Below are positions 36,238 through 47,627 of a DNA stretch of 64,000 nt, in pieces. A program made the position numbers and the translations under genes. The stretch comes from Paramecium sonneborni (taxonomy: Eukaryota; Ciliophora; Oligohymenophorea; Peniculida; Parameciidae). The number at the start of each line of letters is the position of its first letter. Within the stretch, counting starts at the first letter, position 1. Below the pieces are notes generated by a model, which did not search any database, had not been told where the DNA came from, and was given only the letters and a program-made list of their open reading frames with translations. The stretch spans positions 1 through 64,000 of the forward strand of contig CAJJDN010000178.1 in the NCBI GenBank assembly GCA_905182985.1, written 5' to 3'.

Positions 36238-38886
36238 ATGATTAATATTTAAGAATAAGACTTTTCAAGGGAAATATAATTCAACAATGATAATGATGTT
36301 TTCCGTCCATTTCGCCATTCCCCTATCACCAAATAACTAGATATGTATTAATAAGAAAAATCAGATATTCTTGATATATCTGCTTCAATGCAAGACTTTT
36401 CTAATCAGCAGGTAGCGGAAGAAAGAAAAAAATAAACCAGAAAAACTTCTTTTAAAATATTTGGTTTATTGAAAGTAGACAAATTGGTTTAAGTATTTAA
36501 AGAACGACTTATGAGGAAAGCTTATGTATACAATAATTAAAGTCGATAAATTACAGAAAAATTTATCATAGAAAAATATTTACTTAAGTAACTTATTTTT
36601 AAGTACCTATAAATAGATAGCCTTTTATTTTTAGCAAATATTTGCATTTAAAAAAATGCTAAATATCAGTATTTGATTAAAGCAGCATGCTTATTACATT
36701 TTGGGAGTTAATTCGTACTCTATCACTTATTTTGATTTTATGGATTTATCCATTTGTATGGAGTTTTGAAATTGGTCAAGAAGATAGTTTTTAATTTGTA
36801 ATTCTTTATACTTTAATATATTTTTCATTAGATATTTTGCTTAGATTAAATACATAAATAGCAATTTAAGGGAACGTAATTAATGTGTTTATAAAAATAG
36901 ATAATCAATGATCGATTTTTAATTTTGAAGTAATATTTTAAGAATGATTTAATATTGGATTTTTTACTCATATTTTCAGTTATAATCCTTAGTACATCTA
37001 TTCCTGATAGTGAAGATTATGAAGATGTTTTTATTGCTACAATATTTTTATGCTTATGTTGTCTTGTAAGTTATTCAAAATTGAGTGAGTAAATAGGAAA
37101 GTTGTAATAATAAACTCATATAAATTAAATATATAGAGAATATCTAAATTTGATTACATTATTATTTTCTATAAGTTTATTTGCACATTTATTGGCTTGT
37201 ATCTGGCATTTTGTTGGTTCTCATAGTGGATAATCATTAAGTTCAAGTTGGCTTATTGAAAAGGGAATTGATTAATAAACTATACTAATAAAATATTGTT
37301 ATTCTTATTATTGGGCAACAGTTACAATGATAACTGTTGGATATGGAGATATTACACCATAAAATTATATTGAGACAATAATTTGTATAATTTTAATGTT
37401 CATGGCTTGTGGTGTTTTTGCTTTTTCAATAAATAAAATTGGATCCATTTTATCTACAATAAATGATCAAAAATCACAATTTATGTAATTTAATTTTCTT
37501 TATTAATCTAAGATTCAATCTACATGCGATTACAAAATATATGAGATAACATAATATTCCATTATCATTGCAAGATAGAGTAAGAAGTTATCTTTAATAT
37601 ATGTAAAGTGAATCAATAAATTAGAATAATGAACAAGTATTTAATATTATAATTTTTAGATTGCTTCTATTAAAAATTAATTATCAGTAGAATTAAAAAA
37701 TGAATTAATGTATATGGTATTTAAACATGTAATTTAAAATTGTAAGCTCCTTCTTAATAATTTTTCAGAAACTAGTTTGAAAGAAATCTCAAAAAAAATA
37801 AAACCTTATAAATATTGTCCAGATGAAATAATTTATTCTTAAGATAGTTTTTAAGATATTTCCTTATATTTTATAGATTATGGCCAAATTAAATTAATTG
37901 AAACAAAATCATAGACTTAATTAACTATTTTGAATCCAGGAGAACAATTTGGAGAAATTGAATTTTTTACTTAAGTATCCAGAAAATTGACTGCTGTTAG
38001 TATTGGATTTACAAAAGTTTATAAAATTAATCGATAAGATTTTATAAATAGTCTTGATAAGGAAGATTTTGAAAAGTTTTATGAAATCAAAGATAAACAA
38101 TTATAAAATTTATCAATAGAAGGAACTACTTGCCGTGCTTGTAATTCAGATAATCATTAAATAATGGATTGTTCATATTTATTTTATAAACCAGATATTG
38201 AGAAATTAATTTTAAATTATAATAGGGCTAAAAATTTAAATAGAAAGAGGTGCGTAAGAACTTAGCATAAAACCAATTCCCTTAAAGATATTAAAGTAAT
38301 ATATGAGTTTTTATTTAAGGGCATACAAAATTAGCAGAAACTATATTATACACATCATTTTTTAGAAGATAAAAATGGTACATATGTTTCTGTAGATTAA
38401 GATGGGACTCATCATCAATCAATAACATAAGAACATATTTAAAGCTTTGATGCTCCTTCATAAGAAATATCTATGAATTTAAATTAATAATAGGATAATC
38501 TATTTCCTCCATCTTAAATAAAAATATAATAGTAAAAATAGAATGAAAATACCAAAACTGTTTAATTGGCTTTACAACCAAATTAAATTTAGACTTCTAT
38601 AAAGGATATATAACTAAGATCAAATAAATACGTGAGAGAAAAGTCTTAAAAATCACCAACTCACTTTTTGCAGTATACCTTAAATAGCTCAAATAATGGA
38701 GCCTTATATTTTGATAAAGTTTGTGAATTTTAACATTATTTTCCAAACTTTAATAGTTAAGAAGTATTATTAGATTATAACAAAAATAAAAAACAATTCA
38801 AAAGAACAAATAAAAAATAAAGATGCAATGACTTCAAGTATTCTATCATTTAAGCATCAGCTTAAAAAAGGATTCTTTTGCAATGA
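36238..38886 (+). CDS. voltage-gated K+ channel with cyclic-nucleotide-binding domain (EAG/CNG-like)
   Basis: 847 aa; introns 36588-36616 (29 nt), 36876-36900 (25), 37485-37512 (28, ends AAG) and 37637-37659 (23). The filter is classical: TVTMITVGYGDITPQNY near residue 349. Before it lie S1-S5 (WELIRTLSLILILWIYPF, IINDRFLILKQYFKNDLILD, FAHLLACIWHFVGS). After it S6 leads into a C-linker (ITKYMRQHNIPLSLQDRVR) and a cNBD with NPGEQFGEIEFF near residue 532. A CCHC zinc-knuckle pattern, CRACNSDNHQIMDC, follows at once (38131-38172), then a Gln-rich tail. Such channels set membrane potential and swimming behaviour in ciliates; cAMP control is inferred from the cNBD. Confidence 0.92.
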
Positions 38887-39513
38887 AAATAAAAAATGTC
38901 TAATATTTTTATTTACCTATTTATTTTATTTATTGAATATAATTTTAATCCAATAGTAATATTAAGATTATTTTAGTAAAATGAATCGTCTTATGAAATC
39001 ACTATATATAGTAGACATTCTCTTTAAATTAATTTAATCGCTTCGCATAAAATCTAAAAATTAATTAAATCAAATTGAACTACTCTGAAAAATTTTGACA
39101 CTTCTTAATTAAAGGGTAGAGAATAAAATTTTATAGATTCGATGTTTAAAACACATTTAGAATCCTCTATTTTTTAAACATATTTGAATGAGGAATAGAA
39201 AATATGTAAATTGATAAAGTTATAAAATGGAATGCATTTAACAAATGATAAACTGAAATGGTATTTTAAATCTTATTGATTTGCTAATAGCTTTTATAAT
39301 TAATAATAAGTGATTGCATTATGAGTAGATAAAAAGAAATAAAGTAACAAAATTATACAGTTAGAAATTGTTTTTGATTATGTTTAAAGATGATAATATT
39401 TTATTCTTTAACGATTAGAGTTTAAATTTATAATATGTTTAAATCAGTTTTTGAGAACGTTTCGAAGGGGATTAATTAAGATAAGTGTAATTTGATTAAT
39501 TTTTATAAGAAAA
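38887..39513. other. 627-nt intergenic region
   Basis: AT-rich, no frame or RNA gene seen on either strand. Follows the K+ channel gene and precedes a small Ser/Lys-rich gene. Confidence 0.5.
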
Positions 39514-40003
39514 ATGTCAGATGATGAACGTTTGTCTCTGCATTCTTATAATCCAATTTAGGAAGATATTAATAATGATGAAATTGATGAATTTTACAAG
39601 GAATTAAGTTTGCAATTTTATGGAGAAGAGAAAAAAAAGAAAGTCTCATTATTGATGTCTGGTTCAACTTAAGTAACAATTATATTAAATCTTAAAGGAG
39701 ACTAATAAACCTAGTAGAGAAACACTGCCAGAATTTAAGAAAGGTTTCATGTTTACGAAGTAATCATCAAGTCGACCAGGTAGTCCAAAAAGTGGACGTA
39801 ATTAGGTATAAAGAAAATCACCTAATTAAAAATAACAGAGTAGTCCTACAACTAATAAAATCATTCAAACAAAGAAACTAATTTAATTACTCTAGTCACC
39901 TTACAATGTTAAGAATTAGCAAAAGCAGACTTTCTTAAACAAACAGATAGACATGATTAGAAAGATTTAGGTATAAGAATTAAAGGAACATTATTATAAA
40001 TGA
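39514..40003 (+). CDS. small Ser/Lys/Gln-rich protein, unknown
   Basis: 154 aa with one 25-nt intron (39673-39697, ends AAG). The N-terminus is acidic (MSDDERLSLHSYNPIQEDI). The middle is rich in Ser-Pro and basic residues (SSSRPGSPKSGRNQ, QRKSPNQKQQSSP), possible phosphorylation sites. The C-terminus is helical. No family recognised. Confidence 0.65.
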
Positions 40004-40096
40004 AGTTATATTAATTCTGTTCTCTTTATTTGATTTAATGTATTCAACTTATTCTTCAAATTCTATATCAAAACTTCTTATTTTTAATTTTAACAT

Positions 40097-40716
40097 ATGG
40101 GTAAAGCACATAAAACTAAGAAATTTGCAACAATTAAGCGTATGATTTCAAAAAAGGATCCAAGATGTTAAAAAAGGCATCTTGAACAACCAAAAGAAGA
40201 GAAAAAGAAAGGAATAAATGATGTGGAAATAAAAGAATTGTATTTTTAATATAATTACATAATAGACCATAAGAGCCAAGTCACTTATTTTTTAGACATA
40301 ATCCAGCTTTAGGACCTCCATATAGAATATTACTTGATACAAATTTTTTAAATTTCAGCATTTCTAATAAACTAGACATTTTTAAAAATACAATGGATTG
40401 TCTTTTAGGAAAATGCATTCCATATATTTCTGATTGTGTGATTGCAGAATTAGAGAAGTTAGGATAGAAGACAAGATTGGCTTTAAGATTATCTAAGGAT
40501 CCTCGTTTTGAGAAATTGACTTGTGATCATAAGGGCACTTATGCTGATGATTGTTTAGTGAATAGAGTGAAACAACATAGATGTTTTATAGTAGCCACAT
40601 GTGATAAGGATTTAAAACGTAGAATTCGTAAAATACCTGGTGTTCCAATAATGTTTATCTAGAATCATAAATACACAATAGAAAGAATGCCTGAAGCATT
40701 TGGTGCTCCAAGATGA
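40097..40716 (+). CDS. FCF1: FCF1/UTP24 rRNA-processing PIN-domain nuclease
   Basis: 197 aa, the usual size for the family, with one 26-nt intron (40240-40265). Conserved blocks are present throughout: [80 protein letters not shown]. The PIN-domain acids (Asp in LLDTN, ADDC and CDKD) are kept. FCF1 acts in the nucleolar small-subunit processome and cleaves pre-rRNA at the 5' end of 18S (A1) and in ITS1 (A2). A housekeeping gene; assignment is firm. Confidence 0.95.
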
Positions 40717-40745
40717 TTTGCTATTATTTTTATTAATTTATATAA

Positions 40746-41231
40746 ATGGCTGAATTAACAAAGGAAGAGAAGAAAGAAAAAAGCAAATAAATGAAAGATA
40801 AAATGAAATTCGTTGAGTAGTAAGCAAGATTCAGAAAGGCTTAAACAGAATTAAAAGAAAATGGATTGGAAAATACATCAGTAAATGCAAAGCGTGAAAT
40901 AATGAGAGCATTGGAAAAAGAAATGGATGATAAATAATTAAAACAATATAATGAACTTCAAAAGAAATTAGTTAGAATGAATTATTTTGGGTCTTTTTTT
41001 GGATTGACTACTGCAGCCATATTACCACGAACATTTAGATTTTATCAGAAACTTGAATTACCTTCTAGGTATTTTATAATATAATATTAAAGACTTGCTG
41101 TTTGTATTGGCACATTTTTAATCACTCAATAAGGAGTGGCTTTCAAATATTTATGTGATGTGGATAATTTTGAAGAAGAATATATTGAGAAACATAAAAA
41201 TTAATTTTTAGAGACATCGTTTGAGAGTTGA
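40746..41231 (+). CDS. small helical protein with C-terminal membrane segments
   Basis: 153 aa with one 24-nt intron (41069-41092, a multiple of three). The N-terminal 75 residues are highly charged helix (ELTKEEKKEKSKQMKDKMK). Then come two hydrophobic stretches (YFGSFFGLTTAAILP and LAVCIGTFLITQQGVAF), which would form a hairpin in a membrane. Function unknown. Starts 29 nt after FCF1. Confidence 0.65.
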
Positions 41232-41273
41232 TTTAATTTAATTTTATAATCTTTTAATAATTGTGATTATAAT

Positions 41274-43065
41274 ATGCAATATTATGTTCCAACATAAGAT
41301 GTATTGGGATCTCTTTCAGATGTATTTTCAAATTGTAACTACCAATTTGATAGCTAAAAACATTCTGAATTAGATGAAAAGCTTTTTTCCGCTTTTTCAT
41401 CCAGATTAGATACAAATAAATTCAAAAGCAATCTAGATAAGTATATAGAAAAAATCAAATGTAATAAAATAGACTTTATTTTAGAAAAAATTTAGAAGTA
41501 AGATGAAGATGATAGTTCCAAATAATTATCAAGTAAATAAAACAATATATCTAAATAAAATGATACATAAACAACATGTCCCTTAAGTTCAAGTAAATCA
41601 AAAGCTGGATTTGAGGATTTTAATCAATAATAGCAGAATAACAATGTAATAAATTTGAATTACTTAAAGTAGATAGAAGTATCAACTATTTTTATGGATA
41701 ATGCATGTTAAGCAGCAGTTGAAAAAAATGAAAGTTTTACTTAAACTGAAAATATTTTACCTGATATGATTAAAATGTAAAATATTACAGAATTACATGT
41801 TTAAAATACAAAAAAAATGGATTAAAATAAATTAAAATTGTTTAATTAGGAGGTGTCATTATAAATTTAACATCATTAGATTAAATAATAATTCTCAGAT
41901 TTTTAATGTTAAGTTGATCAATCTTAAGAAGAATCTTAATATAAATAATTAAATTATAATCTTGAAAATAATAGCGATTTATAATATTAGAGTTATCATT
42001 CATCTGATTTGATTGATAATTTATAGATAATTCATGACTAAATTAATGAATAGTCTATAAAGTGCATATGCGGTAAAAATAATTCAATTAAAAAAATTAA
42101 ACTTGTTGATGTTGAATGTCAACATGATGGACAAATGAATATGTGGCAATCAATCAATAATTTAGACATAGAGATAGAGGAGAATATTAAAAATATAAGA
42201 ATAAGAAGTAGATGTATGAGCCAAACAAAATAAACTCCAGAAGGAGTACAAATAAATAATGATGATCAAATCACATTTTTAGAGAATGGTAACTATGATC
42301 TTAAATAATTTAATAGAATTATTATTAAAAAATGAATTGTTAGATACAAAAAATTAAGTCATTTTTAAATTGCATTCGTAAATTGAAGATTTGCACAAAT
42401 TAATCAACGATTAAAAAGATAGTGCTAGAAATCGTAGACATTCAGATTCAGATTTATCTAATGAAAATTAGAATTGGGAAATTGATGAATTATAACATTA
42501 AATTTAAACAGATGCTGAAATTCAAGCTAATCTAACTAAACAAATGTTATAATATAGTGAAGAAACAAGAAAACTTGAAAAATAAATAGCTCAAATTACG
42601 GATTAAAATTAAGATCTTAAAGTAGAGCTTGATGAATAATCTATCTAAATTAGAAAGTTAAAAGAAAAATTAGCTGAAATTGAAGAAAATAAAACTAAAG
42701 AAATAGATATCATAAATGAAGATTATTAAGATAAATTATCTAAATAAAATATGATCATTGATACCTTACAATAATAAATCAATAGTTTGTCTGTAAGTCC
42801 AATGGGCTTACCTATGCCTTAAACTATGAAATATATAAACTAATAACAATTATAATCTATAGGATCTGATTCATAGTAATCAAAAGGATCAAATAACAAA
42901 ACAAAAGAAGAAAGATAATAATAAATAAGAAATATTAAAAAAATGACAACCATGACAGCAGGATTAATGTCAAATAAATAAGACTATGTTACTTTGGGTC
43001 TCTTAGGTAAAATTGATCAATACAAGAGTCAACAAAAATTAGAATCCTTTAATAAACTTAATTGA
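41274..43065 (+). CDS. coiled-coil protein, unknown
   Basis: 587 aa with one 28-nt intron (42289-42316); without it the frame stops at TGA. The first 330 residues are Asn/Gln/Ser-rich and probably disordered, with a CICG patch. The rest is a long coiled coil (EIDELQHQIQTDAEIQ, QIRKLKEKLAEIEENK). The tail has a short conserved-looking stretch (KKMTTMTAGLMSNKQDY). It suits a structural or scaffold protein; no specific family seen. Confidence 0.7.
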
Positions 43066-43450
43066 TATTTTTATATATTTAATTTTTCATTTTAAGAAAT
43101 AATCGATTAATAGTAAACTTTATTTTATTTAATTGATAATTTAGACAAATATTATTTTTCGACTATTCTTATTATTAACTCTTTGATATCTGAATAAGAA
43201 TTTTAAAAAAAATAATCATTGAATTTAATTTAATTAGAACTTATATCTATATCTAAAAAGGAAAATATTATTTTAAATTCTCTAATAATGTATATTTAAC
43301 ATTAATGGTAACTATATAGGTCTTCTTATATGTATTAAAAGTTATTGAAATAGTTTTGGATTTAATTTGTAATTATAAAAGAGAAATTATAGTGTAAATA
43401 AGAAATTTTGAAAAAATGCTTTTGTAATTAATATTAAACTAAATATTATT
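43066..43450. other. 385-nt intergenic spacer
   Basis: AT-rich, nothing recognised. Confidence 0.5.
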
Positions 43451-45192
43451 ATGAATTAATCGAATGCTTCATCGTCAAGTGCAAAGTTTTAGAGTGCTAA
43501 ATAATATTAACTAGAATCCATTAAGGTAAAGGAGTAATAGGATTAAACAATAAATTCAGAAGGAGATCTAGAATCTGAGTTTAATTAGGATGAATTCAAT
43601 TAGAAATAAAATAACATTTAAAGGATTTAGAAATTTGAAGCTTCAGAATAGGAAGTAGTATCTATAGAGGCAAAAAAGGAGATAGTATAAGTAGAACAAT
43701 TAAATACTGAGACATAAGAAGAGAAACCATTAAATTTAAATTTTGTGGGAATACCATCAAATTAAAGAAACAATCTTTAGACATATAAATCATCAAATAG
43801 AAAACTTATACCAATAAATTAGCATAGTCTTAGTTAATCAATGATATCAAATATGACATTACATAATAAAGGAGCAGGTTTTCGTAAAATAAATGCATTC
43901 TATTATGATAGAATAGGAGATTAGTTAAGTTTAATAATAATGGAGAACAAGAATGTAATAAAATTTATAGCAAAAGAAACAGTAATTCCTCTATTGATAG
44001 CATTTGTGATTGAAGTTTTGATTTTAGTTATTTAGAATGAGATTGGAGAGTATTGTTTTATTGATGGAATTGAATGTTCTAGTTATTGGGTTAGATTATG
44101 GTCATTTTTCAAATAATAGATTGTAAGATTATCATTAATAATAAACAGCTTTTTAAATTGGGAATGGTATTTTGTAAGGGTCATATTTTGTACTAATTGG
44201 TATTAGGAAATAGATTAGTTTAAGCAAAAAATGGAAGACCTTTGATGGAATATTTTGTTTTAATACTAATGACAGTTTTAACAGATTTTATTATGATATT
44301 TTGGGTTGGATTTAATGAAGATTGGTTGTTTATAATTTATGTATATATCCTTGGTTCTGTTGTATTTTTTAATACATTTAGAATGAAGACTTGGCCAGGT
44401 TATCTTTTAAAAGGTTTGAGTTATTTTTTATATGATTTAACAATAATTGGATTACTATTTGCATGTTTTAAACTATTTCCTTATATAAAATAATCATTCA
44501 AAGAAATCAATATTGTTGCTTGGGATGAATATTATATGTTTCTCTATGCTTTTTTAGACTTAGGTATGGAAATATTCATGGATTTATCACTTTCAATAAC
44601 AAAATATAGCGAATTATATATTTATTAAGGTTAATTGTTAATAATAGGTACAAGAGTTGGAACATTGATTTAAGCTGATATGGCAAGATTTGATTTTTGG
44701 TTTTGTTTATTTTTCTTAATAATGTTTAGAATCAATAATATATCAATGGTGTTTACTGTATTTTTAAGAAGAGTGATATATTATGCAACACCTGATAGTT
44801 TAAAACCTTTTGTATCTATGGAAGAGACAAATTTAACTAGAAAAGGTAAGAATGGGGCATGTTGGGAACATTTATTTTGGATTGTATATTATTATATGTT
44901 CATCTTTTCAGGTAGAACTTTTACTTATTGGGTTTTTGATAAATCATATATCTCAAATGGTAAATTCGAGACCAACATTTGGGATAGATATGAAAAATCA
45001 AATTATATGCCTGTTATAGTATGGGCATTTTTATTGATACCTGAATATGTTGGATATAGATTGAATAAGTAAAAGAATTATGACAATATAAAATTATTGG
45101 GAGGGAATCAACTAAAATTTTATGAAAACTTATTCATAAGAATTTTAGGAACATATCTATTTAATTTTGCCTTGATGAGTAATTTAATTTGA
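43451..45192 (+). CDS. polytopic membrane protein, unknown family
   Basis: 570 aa with one 29-nt intron (44190-44218) that rejoins the frame. About 170 residues of Gln/Glu/Lys-rich N-terminus face one side. Six or more hydrophobic segments follow, for example VIPLLIAFVIEVLILVI, YFVLILMTVLTDFIMIFWVG and FWFCLFFLIMFRI. Loops carry motifs such as RMKTWPGYLLKGLSYF and WEHLFWIVYYYMFIFSGRTF. No transporter or channel signature recognised. It could be a ciliate-specific surface or organelle membrane protein. Confidence 0.7.
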
Positions 45193-45225
45193 TTGATATG
45201 ATAAAATATATTATCATAATTTTAT

Positions 45226-46495
45226 TCACAATTTCTCCATTGTAACTAATAATCGACTTCTTTTATCAACCATTTTTTATTCTCGAAAATCAATTAATTC
45301 AAAACCTTCTTCTTTTTCTACTTTTTTTTCCATTCCCTTAAATAAAGGATACAAATAAACTAGTCTACCTCCTCTTCTTAATACTCTTTTAGCAACTTCA
45401 AACATTCTTCTATAAATAGCAGTTCTATTTGCTTATAGATCCAATTCATTCCCATCTTATTGAATAGAAGCTCTAATGCCATAAGGAGGATCACAAATTA
45501 TAGCATCAAAGAATGAATCAATTCTAGGATTAAAATTAGCTTAATGAACATCTGCTTAAATCAAACTAGGAATTGGAAGATTGTATTAATGAAAGTTTAA
45601 ATTTATGTAAGGTTTCACTTATTTATAATTTGGATCTTTCAAATAAGTACTCTTCTTATTTATATATCCAATACAATGTCCCTTCATCAACTAGTAATAA
45701 ATATATATCTATTACATATCCATCTATTTCTGAACCAAAACAAATTGCTCCAAAGTGAGAACAAGCAACTAAAGAACTTCCTGTTCCTGCAAAAGGATCA
45801 AATACTAAATCATTCTCTTATACTTTTGCTTGATTTGCCATCAAAAAAGCCAAATCATGAGCTAATGAAACTGGTCCTAAATATATTCTATTCGGCAATT
45901 CATAATTTCTTGCAAAATTCTTCTCTCTTCTCTTCTTTTTTTTTGCCAAAGTACAACCAGCAATATATTTTTAATCTTTAGTAATTATCAAATAATATAG
46001 AATGTCTGGCTCTGATAAATTTATCGTATTTTAACAATTAAATCCTTTCTATCCAAAAACTTACTCCATTAATTCAACTCTCTTCTCCTAAGTAATTTTA
46101 AAATAAGATGTTATAATATCACATTTGCATGATAGATTTGGGTTTTATATATATTGCATCGCCTAAGGTAAGATATTCTTTGGTAACTCATCAATTGTAT
46201 TACCTCTACTGATTGTGAATAAGATATCATGTATCAACATTGATCGACTCAACACTTTTGGGATCAAATCCAGATCTTTCAAATGTACATCAACAAAAGG
46301 ATAATTTGATAAAGTTTGAGATGTTATTTCATATTTCTTGGGAAATTAATTTATAGGGAAATATTCCTTGAATAATTCTTAATATGGTAATCCATAGAGT
46401 TCAAATAGTTGTATTGCTTCTTGTATTCCAAATTCACCCATCTCTATTGATTAGTTTATAACTAATGTAACAACATGTTCTTATTCTTGAATCAT
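45226..46495 (-). CDS. TRMT11: tRNA (guanine10-N2)-methyltransferase TRM11
   Basis: 414 aa with one 25-nt intron (45691-45715). The SAM-binding motif DPFAGTGSSLVACSHFGA lies near residue 230 and the catalytic motif DPPYGIRAS near residue 322, typical of N2-guanine methylases. The end RSRLLVTMEKL also matches the family. The N-terminal half should hold the THUMP-like tRNA-binding part, but I could not trace it clearly. TRM11 acts with TRM112 to methylate G10 of tRNA. Convergent with the polytopic membrane gene, 33 nt apart. Confidence 0.9.
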
Positions 46496-46556
46496 AAATT
46501 AAATATCAATAATATATTTACTAATAATCAATGAATAAGTTATTAAATTATATCAA

Positions 46557-47573
46557 TCAATTTTCTAATACACCTTCCCTCCAGTGTCCTTCTATTTATT
46601 ATCCATCTTGAGTTAAAAATACTCCTTTTCCTTCAATCATTCCATCATGAAATTGTCCTTCATAACGTTCTCCATTAGTGAGATACAGGGTTCCATTTCC
46701 TTACATTTTCCCCTAAAAGAACTCTCCTTCATAACTTAACCAACCATTTTCGATGATACTGAGATCTGTATAATCAAAAGGACCTTATATTTCTTCGGCA
46801 GAATAATTAATCAATTTGCCTTATCCATGATATTAATTGTCTTGCCAATAACCACTATAAACTTCATTGTCATTTTAGTCAGTCAAAACACCAAATCCAT
46901 CTCTTGTAGCTGGTTCATATCCTTATCCTCTATAAATGTATCCATCTTCATATTATAGGGCTAGATCTTAGAGTTCTTTTTCAGGTTCTTCTTTTTTGGA
47001 TTATGGTTTATTGTATTTTTATACTAGATCTCTAGTTCTATCAATAGCATCTTAGAATTTCTTTTCAAGATCATCTTCTTATTATGATAAAATAGGAGGT
47101 TGAGAATATTATGGTTTATGTTGGTATGATGGAGCAGCTTAATAATTAGACATAGAACTCGGAGCTTATTTAGATTGTCTTGACTAAAACTATTAAGTCA
47201 CAGGTGATTATTAATGAAATGATTACTTATATTGCTATTATTATGGTTGATTTATAATAGGTGATCTCACATATGATTATTATTAATAGGGAGTATTTAA
47301 AACCATTTAATAAGATTAAGGATTGACTGTTCTTGTTGTATAAGATTGATGAATTGAATTGCTATGTCGAACAGGTATTATTGGTTATACATGATATACT
47401 CTTGTAGTTGGAATTGAAATTGGCTATTTTATATATAATCAATATACAGAATGTTGTAATTGTGTTGTTTATGATTTAATAATTGTTTAGATAGGTGGTT
47501 GAATATATCTAACATAAGAGAGTTGAATATAAGTTGGTTAAGGTGATGGAGGAATAAAGGAAGTCTTATACAT
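46557..47573 (-). CDS. MORN-repeat protein
   Basis: 330 aa with one 24-nt intron (47424-47447, a multiple of three, with an in-frame TGA). The first 170 residues are Gln/Pro/Ser-rich. The C-terminal half carries MORN repeats: YEDGYIYRGQGYEPATRDG, VYSGYWQDNQYHGQGKL, YEGEFFQGKMQGNGTLYL, YEGQFHDGMIEGKGVFL. MORN arrays bind phospholipids or partner proteins; in ciliates they occur in cortical and ciliary proteins. The role here is inferred from the repeat only. Confidence 0.82.
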
Positions 47574-47627
47574 TAAAATAATTTTTATTTGTATAATTAT
47601 AATTATCCAAATAACCAATCATATTAT

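Noticed and set aside
42291..43065. A separate gene starting at the ATG inside 42289-42316
   Set aside because: That ATG lies within a good 28-nt intron. Splicing joins the upstream frame to the coiled coil, giving one gene of 587 aa.
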